8,476 bases of DNA from Candidatus Mediterraneibacter stercorigallinarum (GTDB lineage Bacteria > Bacillota > Clostridia > Lachnospirales > Lachnospiraceae): the NCBI GenBank assembly GCA_019116185.1, contig DXCD01000154.1, positions 1 through 8,476 of the forward strand, written 5' to 3'. The notes beneath the pieces are model-generated. The model worked only from the letters and a program-made list of their open reading frames with translations, searched no databases and was not told where the DNA came from. Position numbers and translations under genes: made by a program. Positions 1 to 6,024 of this stretch are shown piece after piece. The first letter of the stretch is position 1; each line of letters begins with the position of its first letter.

Positions 1-123
1 TCAATTGTCTTTAGCCGTGCTTCCTGCCTTTCTAGACTTTCCCAGATTACGGATCAGGAACCGAAGCCACACATCCGCCCTCTGCGAATACGTCTTGAAA
101 AACCCCCGCTGTTTCCGGATGAT
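1..123 (-). other. Short minus-strand open stretch, possible gene remnant or 3' end
   Basis: Reading the minus strand, a TGA lies exactly at bases 3-1 and the frame is open for 40 codons back to a TAA at 126-124. There is no ATG in the frame; the only conventional alternative start is a GTG at 72-70 without a ribosome site. The translation is basic and aromatic (it contains FFKTYSQRADVWLRF) and looks less random than most shadow frames, but I recognise no family. It lies just downstream of the araC-type gene, on the same strand. It could be a decayed gene end, part of a dispersed repeat, or chance. The stretch contains no obvious terminator with a T-run for the regulator gene. Confidence 0.15.
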
Positions 124-157
124 TTACTCCATCAAAGGCTCCCCCGCAAATCCAGAT

Positions 158-1012
158 TTACAGCGGTGCGCTCAGGTATTTTTTTGGCGTCATCCCTTTG
201 TATTTTTTGAAGGTTTTGATAAAGTAGCTCACATCGTTGAAGCCGCAGCTCATCCCGACATCTGCGATTGAGCTGTTGGAGGTGGCGAGTTTAAAGCAGG
301 CCTGTTCGATCCTGTAGTAGTTCAGGTAATCAATCGGGGTGCGGTGAGTCATTTCTCGGAAGTAGCGGCAGAAGTATTTGGAATTCATTCCCGCGGCCTT
401 GGCGAGATCATCCAGGGTGATGCAGTCGGGATAAGAATTTTCTATTACTTCCAGAGCCCTTTTCAGATGCTCTATGCGCCGACCTTCTTTTGTGGATATA
501 TCCTGAGTAATGATATAATGCCTGCGTTCCAGGACATATCCGAAAAATTCATAGAAAGCGCCGATCACAATCAATTCGTGTCCTTCTGCCTGGATTTTCA
601 TTTGACCGAACATTCGTTCCGTGATCCGCATGAGTTCAGGATCCGGCTTTGGAAAGTGGTTGAGAACCTGAATTGAGTCATCGCGGATTTTTTTAAGCAG
701 CCGGTCGCCGGCGGGGCTGGATGTCATTAACGCGTCCAGGTTGAATACAATGCATTCATACATGCATTTAACAGGAATTCCGCCATGCAGCAATCCTCCT
801 TTTACAAAGATAATATCTCCGGCCCGGGCAAGGAATTCCTCTTCGCCGATCGTCATCAGAAACTCTCCTTTCAGGATACGGATGATTTCATATTCAATAT
901 GCCAGTGATAAGACATTTCATACCGGGGATGCGTGGGGCCTACATGATAGAATTCTATAGGAAAATCAAATGTACCGTGCTTTTTTTCTTCTCTGTAGTT
1001 CATGTATTTCAT
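158..1012 (-). CDS. AraC-family transcriptional regulator with N-terminal cupin sensor
   Basis: A 284-residue cytoplasmic DNA-binding regulator. Residues about 15-110 form a cupin-type sensing fold: an HWH-x3-E motif (H36, H38, E42) opens the barrel and GDIIFVKGGLLH (65-76) closes it. Residues about 179-282 are the double helix-turn-helix domain: ITLDDLAKAAGMNSKYFCRYF is the first helix pair, and IADVGMSCGFNDVSYFIKTFKKYKG with the terminal TPKKY is the classic second one. Length is normal for the family. The ATG at 1012 is preferred over the one at 1003 because GAGAGGGA (minus strand of 1021-1028) sits 8 nt upstream. Transcription diverges from fucI, so the natural inference is control of fucI and the kinase in response to the sugar, probably as an activator because the fucI -35 box is poor. 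The effector is not shown by the sequence. A rhamnose- or fucose-type AraC regulator is likely, but the name is not assignable. Confidence 0.95.
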   Translation of the reverse strand: MKYMNYREEKKHGTFDFPIEFYHVGPTHPRYEMSYHWHIEYEIIRILKGEFLMTIGEEEFLARAGDIIFVKGGLLHGGIPVKCMYECIVFNLDALMTSSPAGDRLLKKIRDDSIQVLNHFPKPDPELMRITERMFGQMKIQAEGHELIVIGAFYEFFGYVLERRHYIITQDISTKEGRRIEHLKRALEVIENSYPDCITLDDLAKAAGMNSKYFCRYFREMTHRTPIDYLNYYRIEQACFKLATSNSSIADVGMSCGFNDVSYFIKTFKKYKGMTPKKYLSAPL

Positions 1013-1052
1013 AAATCGAGTCCCTCTCTATAGTGCTGGTATGGTTCTGCTG

Positions 1053-1098
1053 CGGGCAGGACTGGCTCTTTGCGGGAAAAGAGGGAATGCCCTGCCTG
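1053..1098 (-). other. Two-tier stem-loop in the leader of the araC-type mRNA
   Basis: GGCAGG at 1055-1060 pairs with CCTGCC at 1091-1096, with one further pair outside a mismatch. Inside it CTCTTT (1066-1071) pairs with AAAGAG (1078-1083) around a six-base loop. If the regulator is transcribed from the promoter proposed at 1153-1161, the structure lies in its roughly 130-nt 5' leader, upstream of and not covering the ribosome site. There is no T-run on either strand, so it is not a standard terminator. Its role is unknown. Confidence 0.35.
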
Positions 1099-1152
1099 AT
1101 TTGCAGAATTTTACAAATATATAAAAAGTGAATATCGTTATATTTTTATTCT

Positions 1153-1161
1153 ATTATATCA
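1153..1161 (-). promoter_or_regulatory. Candidate extended -10 promoter of the araC-type gene
   Basis: The minus strand reads TGATATAAT, a perfect extended -10 element (TG-n-TATAAT). No good -35 box lies 16-18 bp further upstream, which extended -10 promoters can do without. The predicted start is near 1146, giving a leader of about 130 nt. It sits two bases from the -35 box of the opposing fucI promoter. Confidence 0.5.
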
Positions 1162-1162
1162 C

Positions 1163-1191
1163 GAGACAAATCAAAAAAATAGTATTATAAT
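1163..1191 (+). promoter_or_regulatory. Candidate sigma-A promoter of fucI
   Basis: GAGACA (1163-1168, four of six matches to TTGACA) is followed by a 17-bp spacer and a perfect TATAAT (1186-1191). The start would be near 1198, about 45 nt before the fucI ATG. A perfect -10 with a poor -35 fits a promoter that needs an activator, consistent with the divergent AraC-type gene. A short inverted repeat, AAGAT-ATAA-ATCTT (1199-1212), covers the start of the transcript. Confidence 0.55.
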
Positions 1192-1242
1192 AATAACCAA
1201 GATATAAATCTTATAAAGCCAAAGAATAGGAGGAATGTTACT

Positions 1243-3048
1243 ATGGCAGAAAACAGATACGTAGGATCTTATCCGGTAATCGGTATCAGACCTACCATCG
1301 ATGGAAGAAAAGGAGCTCTTGATGTAAGAGGATCTCTGGAAGAGCAGACAATGAATATGGCTAAAAACGCTGCAAAACTGTTTGAGGAGAACTTGAGATA
1401 TTCAAACGGCGAGCCGGTTAAAGTTGTTATCGCGGATTCCACGATCGGACGTGTGGGCGAGAGCGCTGCATGTGCGGACAAGTTCAGGAAAGAGGGCGTT
1501 GACATTACACTGACAGTTACGCCGTGCTGGTGCTATGGTTCGGAGACAATGGATATGGACCCGCAGACAATTAAAGCTGTATGGGGACTGAACGCTACAG
1601 AGAGACCGGGTGCTGTGTATCTTGCATCTGTTCTTGCTACACATGCACAGAAAGGCCTTCCGGCATTCGGTATCTACGGACATGACGTTCAGGATGCTGA
1701 CGATATGACGATTCCGGAAGACGTTAAGGAAAAACTGTTAAGATTCGGGCGCGCGGCAGTTGCAGCAGCTTCCATGAGAGGAAAATCATGGCTGCAGATC
1801 GGTTCCGTTACAATGGGTATCGGCGGATCCATTATCGATCAGGATTTCATTGAGTCCTACCTTGGCATGCGTGTTGAGTCTGTTGACGAGGTTGAAATCA
1901 TCCGCCGTATGACAGAGGGCATCTATGATGAGGCTGAGTATCAGAAAGCTCTTGCATGGGCAAAAGAGAAATGCCATATCGGATTTGACAAGAACCCGGT
2001 TGAGCTGCAGAAATCTCAGGAAGAGAAAGAGAAGCAGTTCGAGTTTGTTGTAAAGATGGCAGTTATCATCAAAGACCTGATGCAGGGCAACAAGAACTTC
2101 CCGGAGCATCTGTCAGAGGAAGCGATCGGACACAATGCGATCGCAGCAGGATTCCAGGGACAGAGGCAGTGGACAGACTTCTATCCGAACGGAGACTTCG
2201 CAGAGGCAATGCTCAACTCTTCATTTGACTGGGATGGAGCGCGCGAGCCGTACATCCTTGCTACAGAGAACGATGTGCTTAACGGACTTGGAATGCTGTT
2301 TATGAAACTCCTTACAAACCGTGCTCAGATGTTTGCGGATGTTCGTACATACTGGAGCCCGGAAGCTGTTAAGAGAGTAACAGGTTATGATCTTGAAGGC
2401 GTTGCAAAAGAAAACGGCGGTATCATCCACCTGATTAACTCCGGCGCATGCTGCCTTGACGCAAGCGGCGCTGCAAAAGATGAAAACGGCAACGGCGTTA
2501 TGAAAGAATGGTGGAATGTAACAGAAGAAGATCAGCAGGCAATCATGGACGCTACAACATGGAACATGGCTGACCTTGGTTACTTCCGCGGCGGCGGATA
2601 TTCCAGCCGTTTTGAAACAAAAGTACAGATGCCGGCTACGATGATCCGTCTGAACCTTGTAAAGGGCCTTGGACCAATGCTCCAGATCGCAGAGGGATGG
2701 ACAGTAGGACTTCCGGAAGATGTGTCTGACACACTGTGGAAACGTACAGACTACACATGGCCGTGTACATGGTTCGCGCCGAGATGCAATGGCAAAGAGG
2801 GCGCGTTCAAATCAGCTTATGATGTAATGAACAACTGGGGAGCTAACCACGGCGCAATCTCCTACGGACACATCGGTGCAGATCTGATTACATTTGCATC
2901 TATGCTCCGTATCCCGGTTGCTATGCACAACGTACCGGAGGACAAGATCTTCCGTCCGGCAGCATGGAATGCATTCGGCATGGACAAGGAAGGCGCTGAC
3001 TACAGAGCATGCGCAAACTACGGCGCTCTTTACAAACCGTACAAATAA
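1243..3048 (+). CDS. fucI: L-fucose isomerase
   Basis: A 601-residue cytoplasmic ketol isomerase converting L-fucose to L-fuculose, the first step of fucose breakdown; the family also accepts D-arabinose. Length is close to E. coli FucI (591). Family blocks are strongly conserved along the whole protein: IGIRPTIDGRKGALDVR near the N-terminus, SLEEQTMNMAK, TVTPCWCYGSETMDMDP, NATERPGAVYLA, YGHDVQDADD, AAGFQGQRQWTDFYPNGD, FRGGGYSSRF and RACANYGALYK at the end. By remembered alignment to the E. coli enzyme, the metal ligands are E342 (in ATENDVLNG), D366 (in FADVRTYW) and H536 (in WGANHG). The start is clear: AGGAGG at 1228-1233 with 9-nt spacing. Codon use is very even and biased, as in a highly expressed gene. 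The kinase 96 bp downstream is the next enzyme. No frameshift or missing motif is seen. Confidence 0.98.
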   Translation: MAENRYVGSYPVIGIRPTIDGRKGALDVRGSLEEQTMNMAKNAAKLFEENLRYSNGEPVKVVIADSTIGRVGESAACADKFRKEGVDITLTVTPCWCYGSETMDMDPQTIKAVWGLNATERPGAVYLASVLATHAQKGLPAFGIYGHDVQDADDMTIPEDVKEKLLRFGRAAVAAASMRGKSWLQIGSVTMGIGGSIIDQDFIESYLGMRVESVDEVEIIRRMTEGIYDEAEYQKALAWAKEKCHIGFDKNPVELQKSQEEKEKQFEFVVKMAVIIKDLMQGNKNFPEHLSEEAIGHNAIAAGFQGQRQWTDFYPNGDFAEAMLNSSFDWDGAREPYILATENDVLNGLGMLFMKLLTNRAQMFADVRTYWSPEAVKRVTGYDLEGVAKENGGIIHLINSGACCLDASGAAKDENGNGVMKEWWNVTEEDQQAIMDATTWNMADLGYFRGGGYSSRFETKVQMPATMIRLNLVKGLGPMLQIAEGWTVGLPEDVSDTLWKRTDYTWPCTWFAPRCNGKEGAFKSAYDVMNNWGANHGAISYGHIGADLITFASMLRIPVAMHNVPEDKIFRPAAWNAFGMDKEGADYRACANYGALYKPYK

Positions 3049-3088
3049 TAAACGAAATACAGTTGACATAAAGAGGGAAAAAGAAAGG

Positions 3089-3119
3089 AGAGGGTTGAAA
3101 GCAAAACTTTCAGCCCTCT
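3089..3119 (+). other. Intercistronic stem-loop between fucI and the kinase gene
   Basis: AGAGGGTTGAAAG (3089-3101) and CTTTCAGCCCTCT (3107-3119) form a 13-bp stem with one G-T wobble and a CAAAA loop. The bases after it (TGTCAAAATATC) are not a T-run, so a strong Rho-independent terminator is unlikely. More probable roles are stabilising the 3' end of the fucI message, partial attenuation, or tuning kinase translation, since the CCCTC of the right arm (3114-3118) is also complementary to GAGGG in the kinase ribosome site (3136-3140). These roles are inferred. Confidence 0.6.
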
Positions 3120-3144
3120 TGTCAAAATATCTAAGGAGGGCAAT

Positions 3145-4611
3145 ATGGAGAAAAAAGTATTGGCATTTGACTTTGGCGCGTCAGGCGGCAGGGCGATGTG
3201 CGGGACCTTTGACGGTGAAAAAATCACCATTGAAGAGCTGCATCGTTTTTCAAATGACCCGGTCATTTTAAACGGCACCATGTACTGGGATGTGCTCCGG
3301 CTTTTCTTTGAGATTAAGCAGGGACTCATTAAAGCAAAAAAATGCGGAAAGATCGAGAGCATCGGTATTGATACATGGGGTGTGGACTTTGGGCTTATTG
3401 ATAAGGAAGGAAGACTTCTTGAAAACCCGGTGCACTATCGTGACAGCCGGACAGAAGGCATGCTTGAAGAGAGTTTTAAACATATTGAGAAAGAAAAGTT
3501 CTATGAGATCACAGGGAATCAGTTCATGGAGATCAACACGGCATTCCAGCTGCTTTACCTGCTGAAGAACAGAAAGGATCTTCTGGACCGCGCGGATAAG
3601 ATGATTCTTATGCCGGATCTGTTTAATTATTTCCTTACAGGGGAGAAGAAGGCAGAGTATTCGATTGCTTCAACTACACAGCTCCTGAATGCAAGAAAGG
3701 GGCAGTGGTCGGATGAAGTGATCGAGGCGCTGAAGCTTCCGAAAAACATCTTCCCGGAGATTGTTCCTACGGGAACAAAAGTGGGCGAGCTTACGGATGA
3801 GATCTGCACGGAGCTCGGACTTGATAAGATTGATGTAATGGCTGTCGCAGGACATGATACACAGTGCGCGCTTGTGGCCGTTCCGGCATCAGAGGAAGAC
3901 TTTATCTTCCTGAGCTGCGGTACATGGTCGCTGCTGGGCACAGAGCTTGCAGAGCCGATTATCAATGACAAATCAGAGTACTACAACATTACAAATGAAG
4001 GCGGATACGGAGGGAAGATTTCTTTCCTTAAGAATATCATCGGATTGTGGTGCATTCAGGAAAGCCGCCGGCAGTGGATACGGGAAGGACAGGAATATGG
4101 ATTCGGCGATCTTGAGATCATGGCAAAAGAAGCGCCGTCGCTGCGCTGCTTTATTGATCCGGATGCCCCGGAATTTACCCCGGCAGGCGATGTGCCAAGC
4201 CGTATCCGTGAATTTTGTAAGAGGACGGGACAGCCGGTGCCGGAGACGATCGGCGAGGTGGTACGCTGCATTAATGAAAGCCTTGCAATGAAGTACCGCC
4301 ATGCAATGGAAGAGATCAAAGACTGTACAGGAAAAGATTATAAGACAGTCTACATGGTAGGCGGAGGAACACAGAGCGCGCTTCTGTGCCAGTTCACGGC
4401 AAATGCCTGCGGGTGCAGGGTGAGCGCGGGCCCGATTGAGGCGACTGTACTTGGAAATGTGGCGCTTCAGCTCATGGCTTCCGGCGATATCAAATCTCTT
4501 TCTGAGGCACGTGAGATTATCAAGCGTTCTCAGGATATTAAGATTTATGAACCTCAGGACAAAGAGGCCTGGGATGAAGCATATGAAAGATTTAAAAAGA
4601 TCTTGGTGTAA
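3145..4611 (+). CDS. FGGY sugar kinase, rhamnulokinase (RhaB) type; probable L-fuculose kinase
   Basis: A 488-residue ATP-dependent cytoplasmic kinase of the FGGY family. The N-terminal phosphate-binding loop is FDFGASGGR (8-16). IGIDTWGVDFGLID and YRDSRT follow, as in RhaB. The probable catalytic base is D238 in AGHDTQCA. LSCGTWSLLG, ITNEGG, LKNIIGLW and the C-terminal VGGGTQSALLCQ and GPIEATVLGNVALQLM blocks complete the two-domain fold. These blocks resemble E. coli rhamnulokinase much more than E. coli fuculokinase. Placement directly after fucI, with no rhamnose isomerase in the window, suggests that it phosphorylates L-fuculose to L-fuculose 1-phosphate, perhaps in addition to L-rhamnulose. 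An automatic name of rhamnulokinase would describe the family, not necessarily the substrate. AAGGAGGG (3133-3140) is a strong ribosome site. Probably co-transcribed with fucI; no good promoter is seen in the gap. Confidence 0.93.
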   Translation: MEKKVLAFDFGASGGRAMCGTFDGEKITIEELHRFSNDPVILNGTMYWDVLRLFFEIKQGLIKAKKCGKIESIGIDTWGVDFGLIDKEGRLLENPVHYRDSRTEGMLEESFKHIEKEKFYEITGNQFMEINTAFQLLYLLKNRKDLLDRADKMILMPDLFNYFLTGEKKAEYSIASTTQLLNARKGQWSDEVIEALKLPKNIFPEIVPTGTKVGELTDEICTELGLDKIDVMAVAGHDTQCALVAVPASEEDFIFLSCGTWSLLGTELAEPIINDKSEYYNITNEGGYGGKISFLKNIIGLWCIQESRRQWIREGQEYGFGDLEIMAKEAPSLRCFIDPDAPEFTPAGDVPSRIREFCKRTGQPVPETIGEVVRCINESLAMKYRHAMEEIKDCTGKDYKTVYMVGGGTQSALLCQFTANACGCRVSAGPIEATVLGNVALQLMASGDIKSLSEAREIIKRSQDIKIYEPQDKEAWDEAYERFKKILV

Positions 4612-4615
4612 AAGC

Positions 4616-4645
4616 TTGACTTGTTAAAGTGCTGTATGTTTTAAT
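4616..4645 (+). promoter_or_regulatory. Candidate promoter of the lacI-family gene
   Basis: TTGACT (4616-4621) and TTTAAT (4640-4645), each five of six to consensus, are separated by 18 bp. The start would fall near 4652, about 60 nt before the regulator ATG. The -10 overlaps a perfect 12-bp AT palindrome (TTTTAATTAAAA, 4639-4650). No terminator separates the kinase gene from this region, so readthrough from the kinase is also possible. Confidence 0.4.
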
Positions 4646-4678
4646 TAAAATAGTGATTGTGTTGAATAAAATGCACAA

Positions 4679-4688
4679 TAAACGGTAC
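4679..4688 (+). promoter_or_regulatory. Possible LacI-type operator before the regulator gene
   Basis: TAAACGGTAC, followed by GC, resembles the reverse complement of the two operator candidates before the permease gene (GAAACGGTTC followed by GC): the 11-base core AAACGGTnCGC agrees at every fixed position. It lies about 22 bp before the regulator ATG and downstream of the candidate promoter, where a bound repressor could block its own gene. This is weaker than the downstream pair because the outer symmetry is poor. Confidence 0.3.
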
Positions 4689-4710
4689 GCGGTCCCTGAA
4701 AGGAGTAATT

Positions 4711-5712
4711 ATGGCGGCGACAATTCGCGATATCAGAGAGAGGACCGGTTTGTCTCTGGCGACGATTTCCAAGTATTTAAACGGCGGGAACGTTCTTCCG
4801 AGAAACCGGGAGCTGATAGAAGAAGCGATAGACGCACTGCACTATGAGGTGAACGAACTGGCGCGGGGGCTTGTAACAAACCGGACCAAGACCATAGGAG
4901 TGCTGGTCTATGATATTCAGTGTTTTTTTGTTGGCAATATGCTGCATCATCTGGGGCAGGAACTTCATAAGAACGGGTATGGGATGCTTATCTGTGACTC
5001 CTGTAATGATGAAGAGATGGAGAAGGCGAATCTTCAGTTTCTCCTGAGCCGTAAAGTGGACGGTATCCTGGTTTTTGCGGTCAGCCTGACCGGAGAATTC
5101 ATTAAACCCGCAAAAAAAGCCGGGATCCCGGTGGTGCTTATCGACCGGGCCTTCCGAGGCGAGGAAGCAGACTGTGTAGAGGTGGATAACCGTACTGCCC
5201 TGTTCCGCGCGGCGCAGATGCTGATTGAAAACGGCCATCACAGGATCGCTCTTATAGCGTCCAATATCGAGTATACCGGGTTGGAAAGGCGCAAAGGGTA
5301 TGAGGATGCCCTTAGAAAGTTCGAGATCAATGTGCCCGATGAATACCGGGTGTGCGGAAAACATTCGTTTGAGCTCGGGTACGAGGGAATGCAGAGGCTT
5401 CTGAAACTGGATCCCCCACCTACAGCAGTAATACTCAGCAATTATGACACTACTCTGGGAGGAATTCTGGCGTTGAACGAGTCTGGTTTGAACTGTCCGG
5501 CTGATATTTCGGTCATCGGGTTTGATGATCTCCTTATGTCAAAGATCATACGCCCGAAACTTTGGATCGTGTCACAGCCTATGAGGGAGATGGCGGCAAA
5601 AGCGGTGGAGATGCTTCTTGCCAGGATCAGCCGTGAAGAACAGGGCGGCCCTTTAAGAGTGAGTTTTACCGCGGAAATGCAGGAAGGCAGATCAATCAGA
5701 AAAATTATATGA
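4711..5712 (+). CDS. LacI-family transcriptional repressor
   Basis: A 333-residue repressor of normal length. Residues 4-23 are the helix-turn-helix (TIRDIRERTGLSLATISKYLN). The hinge helix follows with ELARGLVTNRT (49-59), including the leucine that LacI proteins insert at the central CG of an operator. From residue 60 (KTIGVLVYDI) a periplasmic-binding-protein-like sugar domain runs to the end, with IDR (144-146), the GFDD motif (270-273) and RPKLWIVSQP. The recognition helix carries L16, A17 and K21 where many relatives have an arginine at the last position. AGGAG at 4701-4705, 5 nt before the ATG, fixes the start. The gene lies directly before the transporter promoter, whose two operator-like sites are its most likely targets. 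The inducer is presumably L-fucose or a metabolite, which is inferred. No terminator is seen after the stop. Confidence 0.95.
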   Translation: MAATIRDIRERTGLSLATISKYLNGGNVLPRNRELIEEAIDALHYEVNELARGLVTNRTKTIGVLVYDIQCFFVGNMLHHLGQELHKNGYGMLICDSCNDEEMEKANLQFLLSRKVDGILVFAVSLTGEFIKPAKKAGIPVVLIDRAFRGEEADCVEVDNRTALFRAAQMLIENGHHRIALIASNIEYTGLERRKGYEDALRKFEINVPDEYRVCGKHSFELGYEGMQRLLKLDPPPTAVILSNYDTTLGGILALNESGLNCPADISVIGFDDLLMSKIIRPKLWIVSQPMREMAAKAVEMLLARISREEQGGPLRVSFTAEMQEGRSIRKII

Positions 5713-5780
5713 TTAGGAAAAGTGCACAGTTTGAATGCTGAAGCAATGATGGAAAAAGAGCGAATTTCGGCAGAATAACG

Positions 5781-5797
5781 AAAGCGAACCGTTTCAC
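5781..5797 (+). promoter_or_regulatory. LacI-type operator candidate, upstream copy
   Basis: AAAGCGAACCGTTTCAC contains GAA-C-CG-T-TTC, an imperfect palindrome centred on CG as expected for LacI-family proteins. A copy identical in 16 of 17 bases lies 142 bp downstream. The centre is about 63 bp upstream of the predicted transcript start. Spacing of the TG and CG elements does not fit the CcpA cre consensus. Confidence 0.7.
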
Positions 5798-5817
5798 CCT
5801 TAAAAACCTGTGGTTTA

Positions 5818-5846
5818 TTGACAAAGGTGGAACAGAGTTGTATAAT
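5818..5846 (+). promoter_or_regulatory. Perfect consensus sigma-A promoter of the ABC transporter genes
   Basis: TTGACA (5818-5823), a spacer of exactly 17 bp and TATAAT (5841-5846) match the housekeeping consensus at all twelve positions. The predicted start is near 5853, leaving a leader of about 170 nt before the preferred permease start. So strong a promoter would need tight repression, which the flanking operator pair can provide. Confidence 0.88.
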
Positions 5847-5922
5847 TTGACCATAAAGCTGATTTGCATTTAAAAACAATGTGAAATGTGCCTGAAAAAA
5901 CAACAAATAAATTGAATAGGGA

Positions 5923-5939
5923 AAAGCGAACCGTTACAC
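5923..5939 (+). promoter_or_regulatory. LacI-type operator candidate, downstream copy
   Basis: AAAGCGAACCGTTACAC differs from the upstream copy only at one base (A for T at 5936). It is in the same orientation and centred about 80 bp downstream of the predicted transcript start, inside the leader. In that place a repressor could block elongation or loop to the upstream site. The rest of the 5713-6024 gap shows no gene and no terminator. Confidence 0.7.
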
Positions 5940-6024
5940 GAAAAACGAGGAATGGGGGAATCAAAGTTAGTGAGGCACCATGAATCGCAACAATGCATCG
6001 AAGCAAAAGATGGGAGGAAGAAAA

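Noticed and set aside
128..151. Minus-strand ICGGAFDG, resembling a motif of ClpX.
   Set aside because: Only eight residues match. They lie in the in-frame readthrough just after the regulator stop codon, with no ClpX-like sequence around them.
1132..1160. Two ATATC elements as AraC direct-repeat half-sites.
   Set aside because: They are 24 bp apart and share only five bases in a row in an AT-rich region, which is too weak to call.
3063..3068. TTGACA in the fucI-kinase gap as a promoter -35.
   Set aside because: The bases 16-18 bp downstream are purine-rich and contain no -10 element.
4629..4847. 72-codon plus-strand ORF before and into the lacI gene.
   Set aside because: It has no ribosome site and overlaps the clear LacI start in another frame; its composition is that of a shadow frame.
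5781..5797. CcpA cre site.
   Set aside because: The outer TG and CA do not sit at cre spacing from the central CG. The site fits a gene-specific LacI operator better.
5804..5816. AAACC-TGT-GGTTT hairpin as a lacI terminator.
   Set aside because: The stem has only five AT-rich pairs and no T-run; it abuts the -35 box of the transporter promoter.
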